In this document: positions 1 to 6,670 of the stretch, piece by piece
Numbering within the stretch: position 1 is the stretch's first letter
Layout of the letters: every line of letters starts with the position of its first letter
Origin: Flavobacteriales bacterium
GTDB taxonomy: Bacteria; Bacteroidota; Bacteroidia; Flavobacteriales; Flavobacteriaceae
Direction: 5' to 3'
DNA length: 11,776 nucleotides
NCBI GenBank assembly: GCA_027008965.1
Contig: JALVDN010000149.1
Coordinates: 1-11,776, forward strand
Notes under the pieces: model-generated
Database searches by the model: none
Told to the model about the DNA's origin: nothing
The model's input: only the letters and a program-made list of their open reading frames with translations
Program-made: the position numbers and the translations under genes

Positions 1-205
1 GAAGGCGGCTCCGAAGCAGGCGCAGCAAGACAAGGCGGTGTGCAGAAAAACCGCAAGGCCTCCGCCGAAGGCTTGCGAGCAAGCGCAGGAAAACAAGCGT
101 GGAAAAAGCTTGCAGGATTTTCCGGCTAGCGCAGGTTTCCGAGCAACACGACAAGACCCAACGGCGAGCGGGCGGGTGCGAGCCGTTTGCGGGCTTGGCG
201 TGATT
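1..205. other. GC-rich noncoding block upstream of hutU
   Basis: This stretch is clearly richer in G and C than the genes around it and shows no convincing protein. An open frame does run through it into hutU, but the family start lies at 272. It contains small inverted repeats: GCAAGGCCT at 53-61 can pair with AGGCTTGC at 69-76 with one bulged base, GCTTGC at 71-76 pairs with GCAAGC at 79-84 across two bases, and GGAAAA at 88-93 pairs with TTTTCC at 118-123. The word GCGCAGG occurs at 83-89 and again at 130-136. Its 3' half resembles the GC-rich element before serC. I read it as an intergenic repeat-type element cut by the window edge; its function is unknown. Confidence 0.55.
113..159 (+). 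repeat. Segment related to the element upstream of serC
   Basis: This segment is collinear with 8020-8069. Both have GGATTTT, then two bases, then GGC, and 24 to 27 nt after the start of GGATTTT both have CCGAGC-N3-ACGA-N2-AGACCC. The last 21 positions match at 16 of 21 by eye. Both copies lie on the plus strand, roughly 110 to 140 nt before the start codon of the downstream gene. The flanks diverge, so this could be the conserved core of a dispersed intergenic repeat. The right-hand arm that folds back in the serC copy is not evident here. Confidence 0.5.
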
Positions 206-217
206 CAAAAAAATAAT

Positions 218-248
218 TTTAGGAACCCGGCTAAAATTCGTAACTTTA
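218..248 (+). promoter_or_regulatory. Possible hutU promoter
   Basis: TAACTTTA at 241-248 resembles the Bacteroidota -7 box TAnnTTTG, and a T-run at 218-220 lies 20 nt before it as a poor match to the -33 TTG. The same TAACTTT core is used in the much better serC promoter. It would give a leader of about 15-20 nt before the ATG at 272. The missing TTG and the final A make this tentative. Confidence 0.35.
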
Positions 249-271
249 TAAGCCTTGAAAAGATTTTGAAA

Positions 272-2281
272 ATGAGTGATTTTGCAAATTTAATTCGTCA
301 GGGAATACCCGATATTTTACCTGAACCCAAGCCTTATGACCCCGACGTGAATCATGCGCCGCCCCGCAGGAATATTTTGACGGAAGAGGAGAAAAAATTG
401 GCGGTGAAAAATGCCTTGCGCTACTTCAAACCCGAATGGCATGAGGTTTTGGGTAAGGAGTTTAGGGAGGAACTGGAACGTTATGGAAGGATTTATATGT
501 ATCGTTTTCGCCCGGATTATGAGATGTATGCCCGGCCGATTGATGCCTATCCGGCCAAGACCAAGCAAGCGGCGGCCATCATGTTGATGATACAGAACAA
601 TTTGGACCCGCGGGTGGCTCAACATCCACACGAGTTGATTACGTATGGTGGAAACGGAGCGGTTTTTCAGAATTGGGCGCAGTATTTGCTGACCATGAAA
701 TATTTGTCGGAAATGGAAGAGGACCAAACTTTGGTGATGTATTCGGGTCATCCGATGGGTTTGTTTCCTTCGCATCCGGATGCGCCGCGGGTGGTGGTGA
801 CCAACGGAATGATGGTGCCCAATTACAGCAGTTTGGATGACTATGACCGGTTTAATGCCTTGGGCGTGACGCAATACGGTCAAATGACGGCTGGAAGTTA
901 TATGTATATCGGTCCGCAAGGAATTGTTCACGGAACTACCATTACGGTGTTGAATGCCAAGCGGTTGGTTTTGGAGCATTCGGACAAAAATCCCGAAGAA
1001 CCATTTCTGTTTGTGAGTGCCGGACTGGGAGGGATGAGTGGAGCGCAACCGAAGGCGGGCAATATTGCCGGGGTCATTTCGGTGGTGGCGGAAGTCAATC
1101 CCAAGGCGGCTCAAAAACGTTTTGAGCAAGGTTGGGTGGACCGTCTGACGGATGATTTGGATGAACTGGTTGAAGAAGTTCGTAAAGCATTGAAAGCGAG
1201 GAAACCCATATCGTTTGGATATATCGGTAATGTGGTGCATGTATGGGAGCGTTTTTTGGAGGAAGGCATAAAAATAGATTTGGGGAGTGATCAAACGTCC
1301 TTGCATAATCCTTATAACGGAGGATATTATCCGGTGGAATTGAGTTTTGAGGAGGCCAACCGCATGATGGCGGAAGACCCGGAAAAATTCAAGGAATACG
1401 TTCACCGGTCATTGCGTCGTCAAGTGGATGCCATCAACCGGCATGCCGAAAGGGGAACCTACTTTTTTGACTATGGTAATGCGTTTTTGTTAGAGGCTTC
1501 AAGAGCGGGTGCGGATATTATGAATGATGATGGAACATTCAAGTATCCTTCTTATGTGGAAGACATCATGGGGCCTTTGTGTTTTGATTATGGATTTGGT
1601 CCTTTCAGATGGGTATGCACCAGCGGAGACCCGTCGGATTTGGAAAAAACCGACCGGATTGCCATGGAAGTGTTGGAAGCATTGATGCAAGAAGCACCGG
1701 AGCGTATCAAGCAGCAAATGCAAGATAACATTCAATGGATCAAAGGTGCGGGAGAGAATCATTTGGTGGTGGGTTCACAAGCCCGTATTCTGTATGCCGA
1801 TGCATGGGGAAGAATAGAGATTGCGCGAAGGTTTAATGAAGCCATTGCGCGTGGAGAAATTTCGGCGCCGGTGGTTTTGGGACGCGATCATCATGATGTG
1901 AGCGGAACCGATTCGCCTTTTAGAGAAACCTCCAATATTTATGACGGAAGCCGTTTTACGGCCGATATGGCCATTCACAATGTGATAGGCGACAGTTTTC
2001 GCGGTGCCACGTGGGTTTCCATACATAATGGCGGTGGAGTTGGATGGGGTGAGGTGATTAACGGAGGTTTCGGAATGGTTTTGGATGGTTCCGGCGCTTC
2101 GGAAAGAAGATTGAAACAGATGTTGTATTGGGATGTGAATAACGGAATTGCCCGCAGAAGTTGGGCGCGTAATCCCAATGCCATGTTCACGGCACAACGA
2201 GCCATGAAGGAAAATCCCAAATTGAAACTGACTTTTCCGAATTTGGTGGATGATAGTGTAATAAACCGTATTTTTGATTAA
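272..2281 (+). CDS. hutU: Urocanate hydratase (urocanase)
   Basis: This cytoplasmic enzyme of histidine degradation adds water to urocanate to form imidazolonepropionate, using tightly bound NAD+ as an electrophile. The protein is 669 aa from the ATG at 272. Family blocks run in order: GGNGAVFQNW near residues 126-135, a glycine-rich NAD-binding segment GLGGMSGAQPKAG near 251-263, SDQTSLHNPYNGGYYP in the middle, FGPFRWVCTSGDP near 442-454, and SIHNGGGVGWGE near 583-594. The length and the FGPFRWVCTSGDP wording fit the long form shared with vertebrate UROC1 rather than the form of about 555 aa in Pseudomonas and Bacillus. The ATG at 272 is preferred over the longer open frame because upstream residues are low-complexity translation of GC-rich noncoding DNA, and an A-rich stretch precedes it. 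No hutH, hutI or hutG is present in the window. sppA follows after 14 nt, so co-transcription is likely although the functions are unrelated. Confidence 0.96.
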   Translation: MSDFANLIRQGIPDILPEPKPYDPDVNHAPPRRNILTEEEKKLAVKNALRYFKPEWHEVLGKEFREELERYGRIYMYRFRPDYEMYARPIDAYPAKTKQAAAIMLMIQNNLDPRVAQHPHELITYGGNGAVFQNWAQYLLTMKYLSEMEEDQTLVMYSGHPMGLFPSHPDAPRVVVTNGMMVPNYSSLDDYDRFNALGVTQYGQMTAGSYMYIGPQGIVHGTTITVLNAKRLVLEHSDKNPEEPFLFVSAGLGGMSGAQPKAGNIAGVISVVAEVNPKAAQKRFEQGWVDRLTDDLDELVEEVRKALKARKPISFGYIGNVVHVWERFLEEGIKIDLGSDQTSLHNPYNGGYYPVELSFEEANRMMAEDPEKFKEYVHRSLRRQVDAINRHAERGTYFFDYGNAFLLEASRAGADIMNDDGTFKYPSYVEDIMGPLCFDYGFGPFRWVCTSGDPSDLEKTDRIAMEVLEALMQEAPERIKQQMQDNIQWIKGAGENHLVVGSQARILYADAWGRIEIARRFNEAIARGEISAPVVLGRDHHDVSGTDSPFRETSNIYDGSRFTADMAIHNVIGDSFRGATWVSIHNGGGVGWGEVINGGFGMVLDGSGASERRLKQMLYWDVNNGIARRSWARNPNAMFTAQRAMKENPKLKLTFPNLVDDSVINRIFD

Positions 2282-2295
2282 TTAAAATTGCGCTT

Positions 2296-4086
2296 ATGAA
2301 TTTCAAAGAATTTGCCAAGTATGTTTTGATTGTGGTGGTAAGTACCATTGCTACCATCGGTACGATTATTTTTCTTTTTATATTTTTTATCAATTTGATG
2401 GTTTCTTCTATTGATACCAATATTTCTCAAAAGGAAACGGGCGCCATAAAAAGCAATACCGTATTACGACTTATGTTGGATAAACCTATCAGAGAAAAGC
2501 AAGGTGATCCTTTTGAATTTTTTGACCCGAAAGATTTTCAATTCAAACCTCCACTGACGCTATATCAAATGCTCCAAGCCATTGAAGAGGCCGCTAGGGA
2601 TGATAAAATTAAAGGTATTGTAATTCAACCCGGAATGGTTTCATCCGGGATGGTCATTACGGATGAAATCAGGGAAGCGTTGAAAAAATTTAAGGAATCA
2701 GGGAAATTTGTGATTGCTTACGCACCTTATTATTCTCAAACAGATTATATGTTGAGTAGTGTGGCCGATAGTATTTATTTGCATCCCTTGGGAACCGTGG
2801 ATTGGCGGGGATTAAGTGCGCAAATTTTATTTTTCAAAAAAGCTTTGGAAAGTTTGGGAATAAACATGCAAGTAATACGTCACGGTAAATTTAAAAGTGC
2901 GGTGGAACCCTTTATGCAGGATAAAATGAGTGAGGCCAACAGGGAGCAGAATAAGCATATTTTGAAAGTTTTGTGGGAGCAAATGCTGGAAAACGTAAGT
3001 CAATCTATCGGTTTGAAGAGAAATGAATTGGATGAGCTTGCTTCGGGTTTGAAACTCCAAAGTGCTGAAGATGTTTGGAGCGCCGGTATGATAACGGATC
3101 TAGCCACTTATCCCGATTTGGAAGAAATGTTGCGAACGCATTTGGAAACGGAGAAAATAAACTGGTTGGATTTGGAAAAATATTACAGGAAGAAGAAATT
3201 GAAAAATCTATTTAAATCGTTTGAAAAAGGTTCGCATATAGCCGTTTTGGTAGCCGAAGGAGAGATCGTTGATGGTGTGGGAGAACCCAATCAAATAGGT
3301 TCCATCAGTTTTATAAATCAAATCCGAAAGCTAAAAGATGATGATGATGTGAAAGGTGTGGTTTTACGCATCAATTCTCCCGGAGGAAGTGCGTTGGCAT
3401 CGGAAGAAATATGGAATGAGTTGATGTTGTTGAAAGAAGAAAAACCATTGGTGGTGAGTATGGGAAATGTGGCGGCATCGGGTGGATATTATATTGCCGT
3501 GGCCGGAGACAAAATTTTTACCCATCCCATGACCATTACCGGAAGTATTGGTGTTTTCGGTCTGATACCGGATATCAGTGGATTGATGAAGGATAAACTT
3601 AAAATCAATGTGGATACCGTAAAAACTCACCCGCATGCGGATATGGGTATTTTTCGTCCTTTGGATGAAACCGAGAAAAATTACATTCAAAACATGATTG
3701 AACATACTTACACCATGTTTCTAGAGCGAGTAGCCGACGGACGTGGTATGAGTGTGGCGCAAGTGGACAGTATCGGACAAGGTAGGGTATGGACCGGTGT
3801 GGATGCCTTGCGGTTGGGTTTGGCCGATAGCGCCGGAGGATTGAAAGATGCCATTGCCTACATGGCGGAAGAAACAGGTTTGGATGAAAATCAAGTGAGA
3901 TTTTATCCCAAGTCGGATAATCCGTTTTTTGAATTGTTTTCCATGCAATCGGCGGAGGAAATGCTACGGGTTTACCGGGATTTAAAAGACTTTTCCCCGG
4001 AGAAATTAGCCGTAAAATCCATTGAAAAAATCAAAAAAATGAACCGCATCCAAGCACGGATGCCCTATCAATTTATTTGGAATTAA
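2296..4086 (+). CDS. sppA: Signal peptide peptidase SppA, 67K type
   Basis: This is a membrane-bound serine protease of family S49 that degrades leftover signal peptides after protein export. At 596 aa it has the double-length architecture of Escherichia coli SppA (about 618 aa) rather than the short Bacillus form. One N-terminal membrane segment covers about residues 8-36, and the bulk of the protein would lie outside the cytoplasm. The two S49 repeats supply a Ser/Lys dyad: the general base is Lys200 in KFKSAVEPF, in the first half, and the nucleophile is Ser395 in NVAASGGYYIA, in the second half. The region after the nucleophile (MTITGSIGVFG) is also typical. Its stop codon is directly followed by the lolD ATG, so translation of the two is probably coupled. 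Both act at the cell envelope, which makes the pairing plausible. Confidence 0.96.
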   Translation: MNFKEFAKYVLIVVVSTIATIGTIIFLFIFFINLMVSSIDTNISQKETGAIKSNTVLRLMLDKPIREKQGDPFEFFDPKDFQFKPPLTLYQMLQAIEEAARDDKIKGIVIQPGMVSSGMVITDEIREALKKFKESGKFVIAYAPYYSQTDYMLSSVADSIYLHPLGTVDWRGLSAQILFFKKALESLGINMQVIRHGKFKSAVEPFMQDKMSEANREQNKHILKVLWEQMLENVSQSIGLKRNELDELASGLKLQSAEDVWSAGMITDLATYPDLEEMLRTHLETEKINWLDLEKYYRKKKLKNLFKSFEKGSHIAVLVAEGEIVDGVGEPNQIGSISFINQIRKLKDDDDVKGVVLRINSPGGSALASEEIWNELMLLKEEKPLVVSMGNVAASGGYYIAVAGDKIFTHPMTITGSIGVFGLIPDISGLMKDKLKINVDTVKTHPHADMGIFRPLDETEKNYIQNMIEHTYTMFLERVADGRGMSVAQVDSIGQGRVWTGVDALRLGLADSAGGLKDAIAYMAEETGLDENQVRFYPKSDNPFFELFSMQSAEEMLRVYRDLKDFSPEKLAVKSIEKIKKMNRIQARMPYQFIWN

Positions 4087-4761
4087 ATGATTGTAGCCCG
4101 GAACATTAAAAAATACTTTGGAAATCTGGAAGTATTGAAAGGGGTGGATATAGAAATTTCGCCCGGAGAGATAGTGAGTATTGTGGGGCCTTCGGGGGCG
4201 GGAAAATCCACATTACTTCATATCATTGGAACACTCATGCGGCCGAGTAACAATGACTATATGTTGAAAATAAACGGAACGGATTTACACAAATTATCCG
4301 ACAAAAAGTTATCCGTATTTAGAAATAAACATATAGGCTTTGTTTTTCAATTTCATCATTTGCTCCCTGAATTTAATGCCATGGAAAACGTGGCTATGCC
4401 GGCCTACATTGCCGGCCAAAAAAAATCTACAGCCGATAAAAGAGCTCTGTCATTATTGACCATGCTCGGTCTTAAACAAAGGGCTTTACACCGGCCTTCT
4501 GAACTTTCGGGAGGTGAGCAACAAAGAGTGGCCGTAGCCAGGGCTTTGATGAACCGTCCGGCTATCGTTTTAGCCGATGAACCCAGTGGAAACTTAGACA
4601 GTCAAAATGCACGTCACCTGCATGAATTGTTTTTGAAATTGAAAGATGAAACCGGTCAAACTTTCCTTATTGTTACCCATAACAAGGAGTTGGCCACCAT
4701 GTCGGACCGGATATTGCGCATGCAAGACGGTTATGTTTTGCAAGGAGAATTAAACAAATAA
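4087..4761 (+). CDS. lolD: LolD-type ABC transporter ATP-binding protein
   Basis: This is a cytoplasmic ATPase subunit of the MacB/LolD class. LolD powers release of outer-membrane lipoproteins from the inner membrane to the carrier LolA, together with the LolC/LolE permeases. The protein is 224 aa, full length for the family. It has a Walker A GPSGAGKST at residues 34-42, a Q-loop at Gln88 inside FQFHHLLPEF, the signature LSGGEQQRVAVARAL starting at 140, a Walker B IVLADEP ending in Glu165-Pro166, a D-loop GNLDSQ and an H-loop His198. The HHLLPEF-N-AMENV wording after the Q-loop is the typical LolD form and separates it from general MacB or FtsE ATPases. It starts one base after the sppA stop. 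No permease gene lies next to it here, so the partner must be encoded elsewhere. The specific LolD role is inferred from sequence only. Confidence 0.88.
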   Translation: MIVARNIKKYFGNLEVLKGVDIEISPGEIVSIVGPSGAGKSTLLHIIGTLMRPSNNDYMLKINGTDLHKLSDKKLSVFRNKHIGFVFQFHHLLPEFNAMENVAMPAYIAGQKKSTADKRALSLLTMLGLKQRALHRPSELSGGEQQRVAVARALMNRPAIVLADEPSGNLDSQNARHLHELFLKLKDETGQTFLIVTHNKELATMSDRILRMQDGYVLQGELNK

Positions 4762-4771
4762 TTAAAAAAAC

Positions 4772-4803
4772 TTGACAAAGGGGGTATAAATTTAGTATCT
4801 TCG
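4772..4803 (+). promoter_or_regulatory. queA promoter, Bacteroidota type
   Basis: TTG at 4772-4774 (inside TTGACA) and TATCTTCG at 4796-4803 are separated by 21 nt. This fits the Bacteroidota sigma-factor pattern of a -33 TTG and a -7 TAnnTTTG; TTCG endings are a common variant. It lies just after the lolD stop, so queA can be transcribed separately from hutU-sppA-lolD. Transcription would start at roughly 4807-4811. Confidence 0.75.
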
Positions 4804-4806
4804 CAC

Positions 4807-4839
4807 CGGCAATATTTGAAAAATTCAAATCGCTTGCCG
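4807..4839 (+). promoter_or_regulatory. Nested stem-loop in the queA leader
   Basis: CGGCAA at 4807-4812 can pair with TTGCCG at 4834-4839, and inside it ATTTGAA at 4814-4820 pairs with TTCAAAT at 4824-4830 around a three-base loop. That gives 13 base pairs with a 1-nt and a 3-nt internal mismatch. The structure begins at about the expected 5' end of the transcript and ends immediately before an in-frame ATG at 4840. It could stabilise the mRNA end or affect start choice. It does not match the preQ1 riboswitch pattern that I know, and there is no T-tract after it, so it is not a terminator. Confidence 0.55.
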
Positions 4840-4866
4840 ATGATAGACAAAAACTTCAATGAATCT

Positions 4867-5916
4867 ATGAAATTATCTGATTTTGATTATTCGCTTCCCA
4901 AGGAATTGATAGCCGAATATCCTGCCGATTTTAGACATGAGTCGAGGCTAATGGTGGTGCACCGTGATACGGGAGAAATAGAACATCGAATTTTTAAAGA
5001 TATTTTGGAATATTTTGATGAAGGCGATGTATTGGTCTTGAATAACACCAAAGTTTTTCCGGCGCGACTGATCGGAACCAAAGAAAAAACCGGAGCGGAA
5101 ATAGAAGTTTTTTTACTTCGGGAATTGGACCCCGAAACCAAGTTGTGGGATGTTTTGGTGGAACCGGCACGGAAAATCAGAATCGGAAACAAATTGTTTT
5201 TCGGTGAAGATAATGAATTGGTTGCCGAGGTGATAGATAACACCACTTCACGCGGGCGAACCATCCGTTTTTTATATGACGGAACCTATGAAGAATACCG
5301 TCAAAAATTAAAAGAACTGGGAAAAACACCCTTGCCCAAATACATCAAGCGTGAAGAAGAAGAATTGGATAAAGAACGCTATCAAACCGTTTATGCCAAG
5401 GTGGAAGGTGCCGTGGCGGCTCCCACGGCAGGATTACATTTTTCAAAAAGTTTGTTGAAAAAATTAGAGCTAAAAGACGTATTGATGCCCGAAATTACGC
5501 TTCATGTGGGAATTGGAACTTTCAACCCGGTGGAAGTGGAGGATTTGGCCAAACATAAAATGGATTCCGAATATTTTGAGATTGAACCGGATGTTGCGGA
5601 AGTCATCAACCGGGCCATGGAGCAAGGAAAACGCATTTGTGCGGTGGGGACCACCGTGGTACGTGCTTTAGAGTCCTCCGTAACGGCCTCGGGTAAAGTG
5701 CATCCCGATAAGCGTTGGACGCATAAATTCATTTATCCGCCGTATGATTTCAAAATCCCCAATGCATTGATCACCAATTTTCATTTGCCTAAATCCACTT
5801 TGCTGATGTTGGTGGCAGCGTTTGGCGGTTATGACTTGATTATGAAAGCCTATAAAGAAGCCGTTAAAGAAAAATACCGTTTTTATTCCTATGGGGATGC
5901 TATGTTGATTATTTAG
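4867..5916 (+). CDS. queA: tRNA preQ1(34) S-adenosylmethionine ribosyltransferase-isomerase
   Basis: QueA transfers and isomerises the ribosyl group of S-adenosylmethionine onto preQ1 at the wobble base of tRNA, giving epoxyqueuosine, the penultimate step of queuosine formation. The protein is 349 aa from the ATG at 4867, matching the family (about 340-356 aa). Conserved blocks visible in order are [17 protein letters not shown] at the N-terminus, [24 protein letters not shown] at residues 181-192, [30 protein letters not shown] and [22 protein letters not shown] near the end. The start at 4867 gives the standard MKLSDFDY N-terminus. In-frame TTG 4816 and ATG 4840 would add 17 and 9 residues, and TTG 4816 lies inside the leader stem-loop. 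The TAG stop at 5914-5916 directly abuts the stop codon of the gene on the other strand. Confidence 0.96.
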   Translation: MKLSDFDYSLPKELIAEYPADFRHESRLMVVHRDTGEIEHRIFKDILEYFDEGDVLVLNNTKVFPARLIGTKEKTGAEIEVFLLRELDPETKLWDVLVEPARKIRIGNKLFFGEDNELVAEVIDNTTSRGRTIRFLYDGTYEEYRQKLKELGKTPLPKYIKREEEELDKERYQTVYAKVEGAVAAPTAGLHFSKSLLKKLELKDVLMPEITLHVGIGTFNPVEVEDLAKHKMDSEYFEIEPDVAEVINRAMEQGKRICAVGTTVVRALESSVTASGKVHPDKRWTHKFIYPPYDFKIPNALITNFHLPKSTLLMLVAAFGGYDLIMKAYKEAVKEKYRFYSYGDAMLII

Positions 5917-6648
5917 TTATTTAATATATCTCTTTTTGAAATTTTTTTTCCATTTTTTTCTCCATTGTTTTCTAACAAATAAATCGTGTAGAAAAAAACC
6001 AATACCAATTGCAGCAAGTGTGCATATTATGTATTTTGTTTTAAAATTGAATAATGATTTTTTTTCTTTATGATTGAAACCCGTTTTGGTATTAAATTCC
6101 ACATTGTGAGGAAAAGGAGAATCTTCAGGATAAATTTTTGTTCTATTATTTGGATTTTGTAAGACTTCATTTTTTATTACATTTAATGCTTTACCGTACA
6201 AATCTTTATCCAATGCAATTTCAATACAATTTAATTGCATTTCTTGAATCTTTTTTTTCTTTTCTTCATCTATGGCATGTGTTACACAAATTTCAATGAT
6301 CCATTTTTCTCCTTCATTGTTTTCAATAATTACATCAGGACGTATATCTCTTATTTGTTTTTCAATATCACACTTATTATAATTAAATTTTACCTTTTCA
6401 TAAAGGAGGATTTCATTGTTTTGCTCAATGATTATTTTAGCCAATTTATGTAATTCCGTTTCAGGACTTGTATTACATTGACTATTTTTTTTATGTTTGA
6501 AATGATGAGCTCTTTCTTTACCTTGGGCTGGTCTTAATTCTTCTTTACATTCTATACATAAGTATTTTTTACTTTTATCTGCCTTGGAAATATGAACAGG
6601 TTGACCCGTTTCTTTGTCGATAGCATATGCTATTTTTATTCTTTCCAT
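5917..6648 (-). CDS. CoiA-like nuclease-family protein with C-terminal membrane segment
   Basis: The product is a 243-aa protein of unknown role. The N-terminus resembles the CoiA-like zinc-ribbon: Cys31-x2-Cys34 in YLCIECKEEL, then His48-His49-Phe-x-His52 in AHHFKHKK, then Cys58. A PD-(D/E)XK-type nuclease core follows, with ETELHKLAK at 63-71, RPD ending in Asp105, and IIEICVTH with Glu119. The usual catalytic Lys two residues later is Cys121, as seen in variants of this family, so activity is uncertain. Residues 206-224 form a single hydrophobic segment followed by a tail rich in Lys, Arg and Trp, which CoiA of Gram-positive bacteria does not have as far as I know. The gene is visibly richer in A and T than hutU, queA or serC, suggesting transfer or weak constraint. 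It starts 22 nt after the hydrolase stop on the same strand and probably shares its transcript. Family assignment is from motifs; DNA uptake, defence or other roles cannot be decided. Confidence 0.7.
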   Translation of the reverse strand: MERIKIAYAIDKETGQPVHISKADKSKKYLCIECKEELRPAQGKERAHHFKHKKNSQCNTSPETELHKLAKIIIEQNNEILLYEKVKFNYNKCDIEKQIRDIRPDVIIENNEGEKWIIEICVTHAIDEEKKKKIQEMQLNCIEIALDKDLYGKALNVIKNEVLQNPNNRTKIYPEDSPFPHNVEFNTKTGFNHKEKKSLFNFKTKYIICTLAAIGIGFFLHDLFVRKQWRKKWKKNFKKRYIK

Positions 6649-6670
6649 GGTTATATTATCTATAATTCAC

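Noticed and set aside
38..271. N-terminal extension of urocanate hydratase by 78 residues
   Set aside because: The translation is rich in Arg, Ala and Gly with no urocanase similarity, comes from GC-rich repeat-like DNA, and the family start plus a plausible -7 box lie just before 272.
317..1405. Long minus-strand open frame inside hutU (362 codons)
   Set aside because: It lies entirely opposite strongly conserved hutU coding sequence, its product has no recognisable domain, and such antisense frames commonly arise from codon bias.
4807..4839. preQ1 riboswitch before queA
   Set aside because: The leader is a simple nested hairpin. The conserved loop bases and the A-rich tail that pairs back into the loop in preQ1-I were not found.
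4816..4866. Upstream TTG (4816) or ATG (4840) as queA start
   Set aside because: They add residues not found in QueA, TTG 4816 sits within the leader stem-loop, and the ATG at 4867 gives the standard MKLSDFDY start. ATG 4840 cannot be fully excluded.
5938..5965. Rho-independent terminator after queA
   Set aside because: There are T-runs but no stable hairpin directly before them, and the bases encode the basic tail of the opposite-strand protein.
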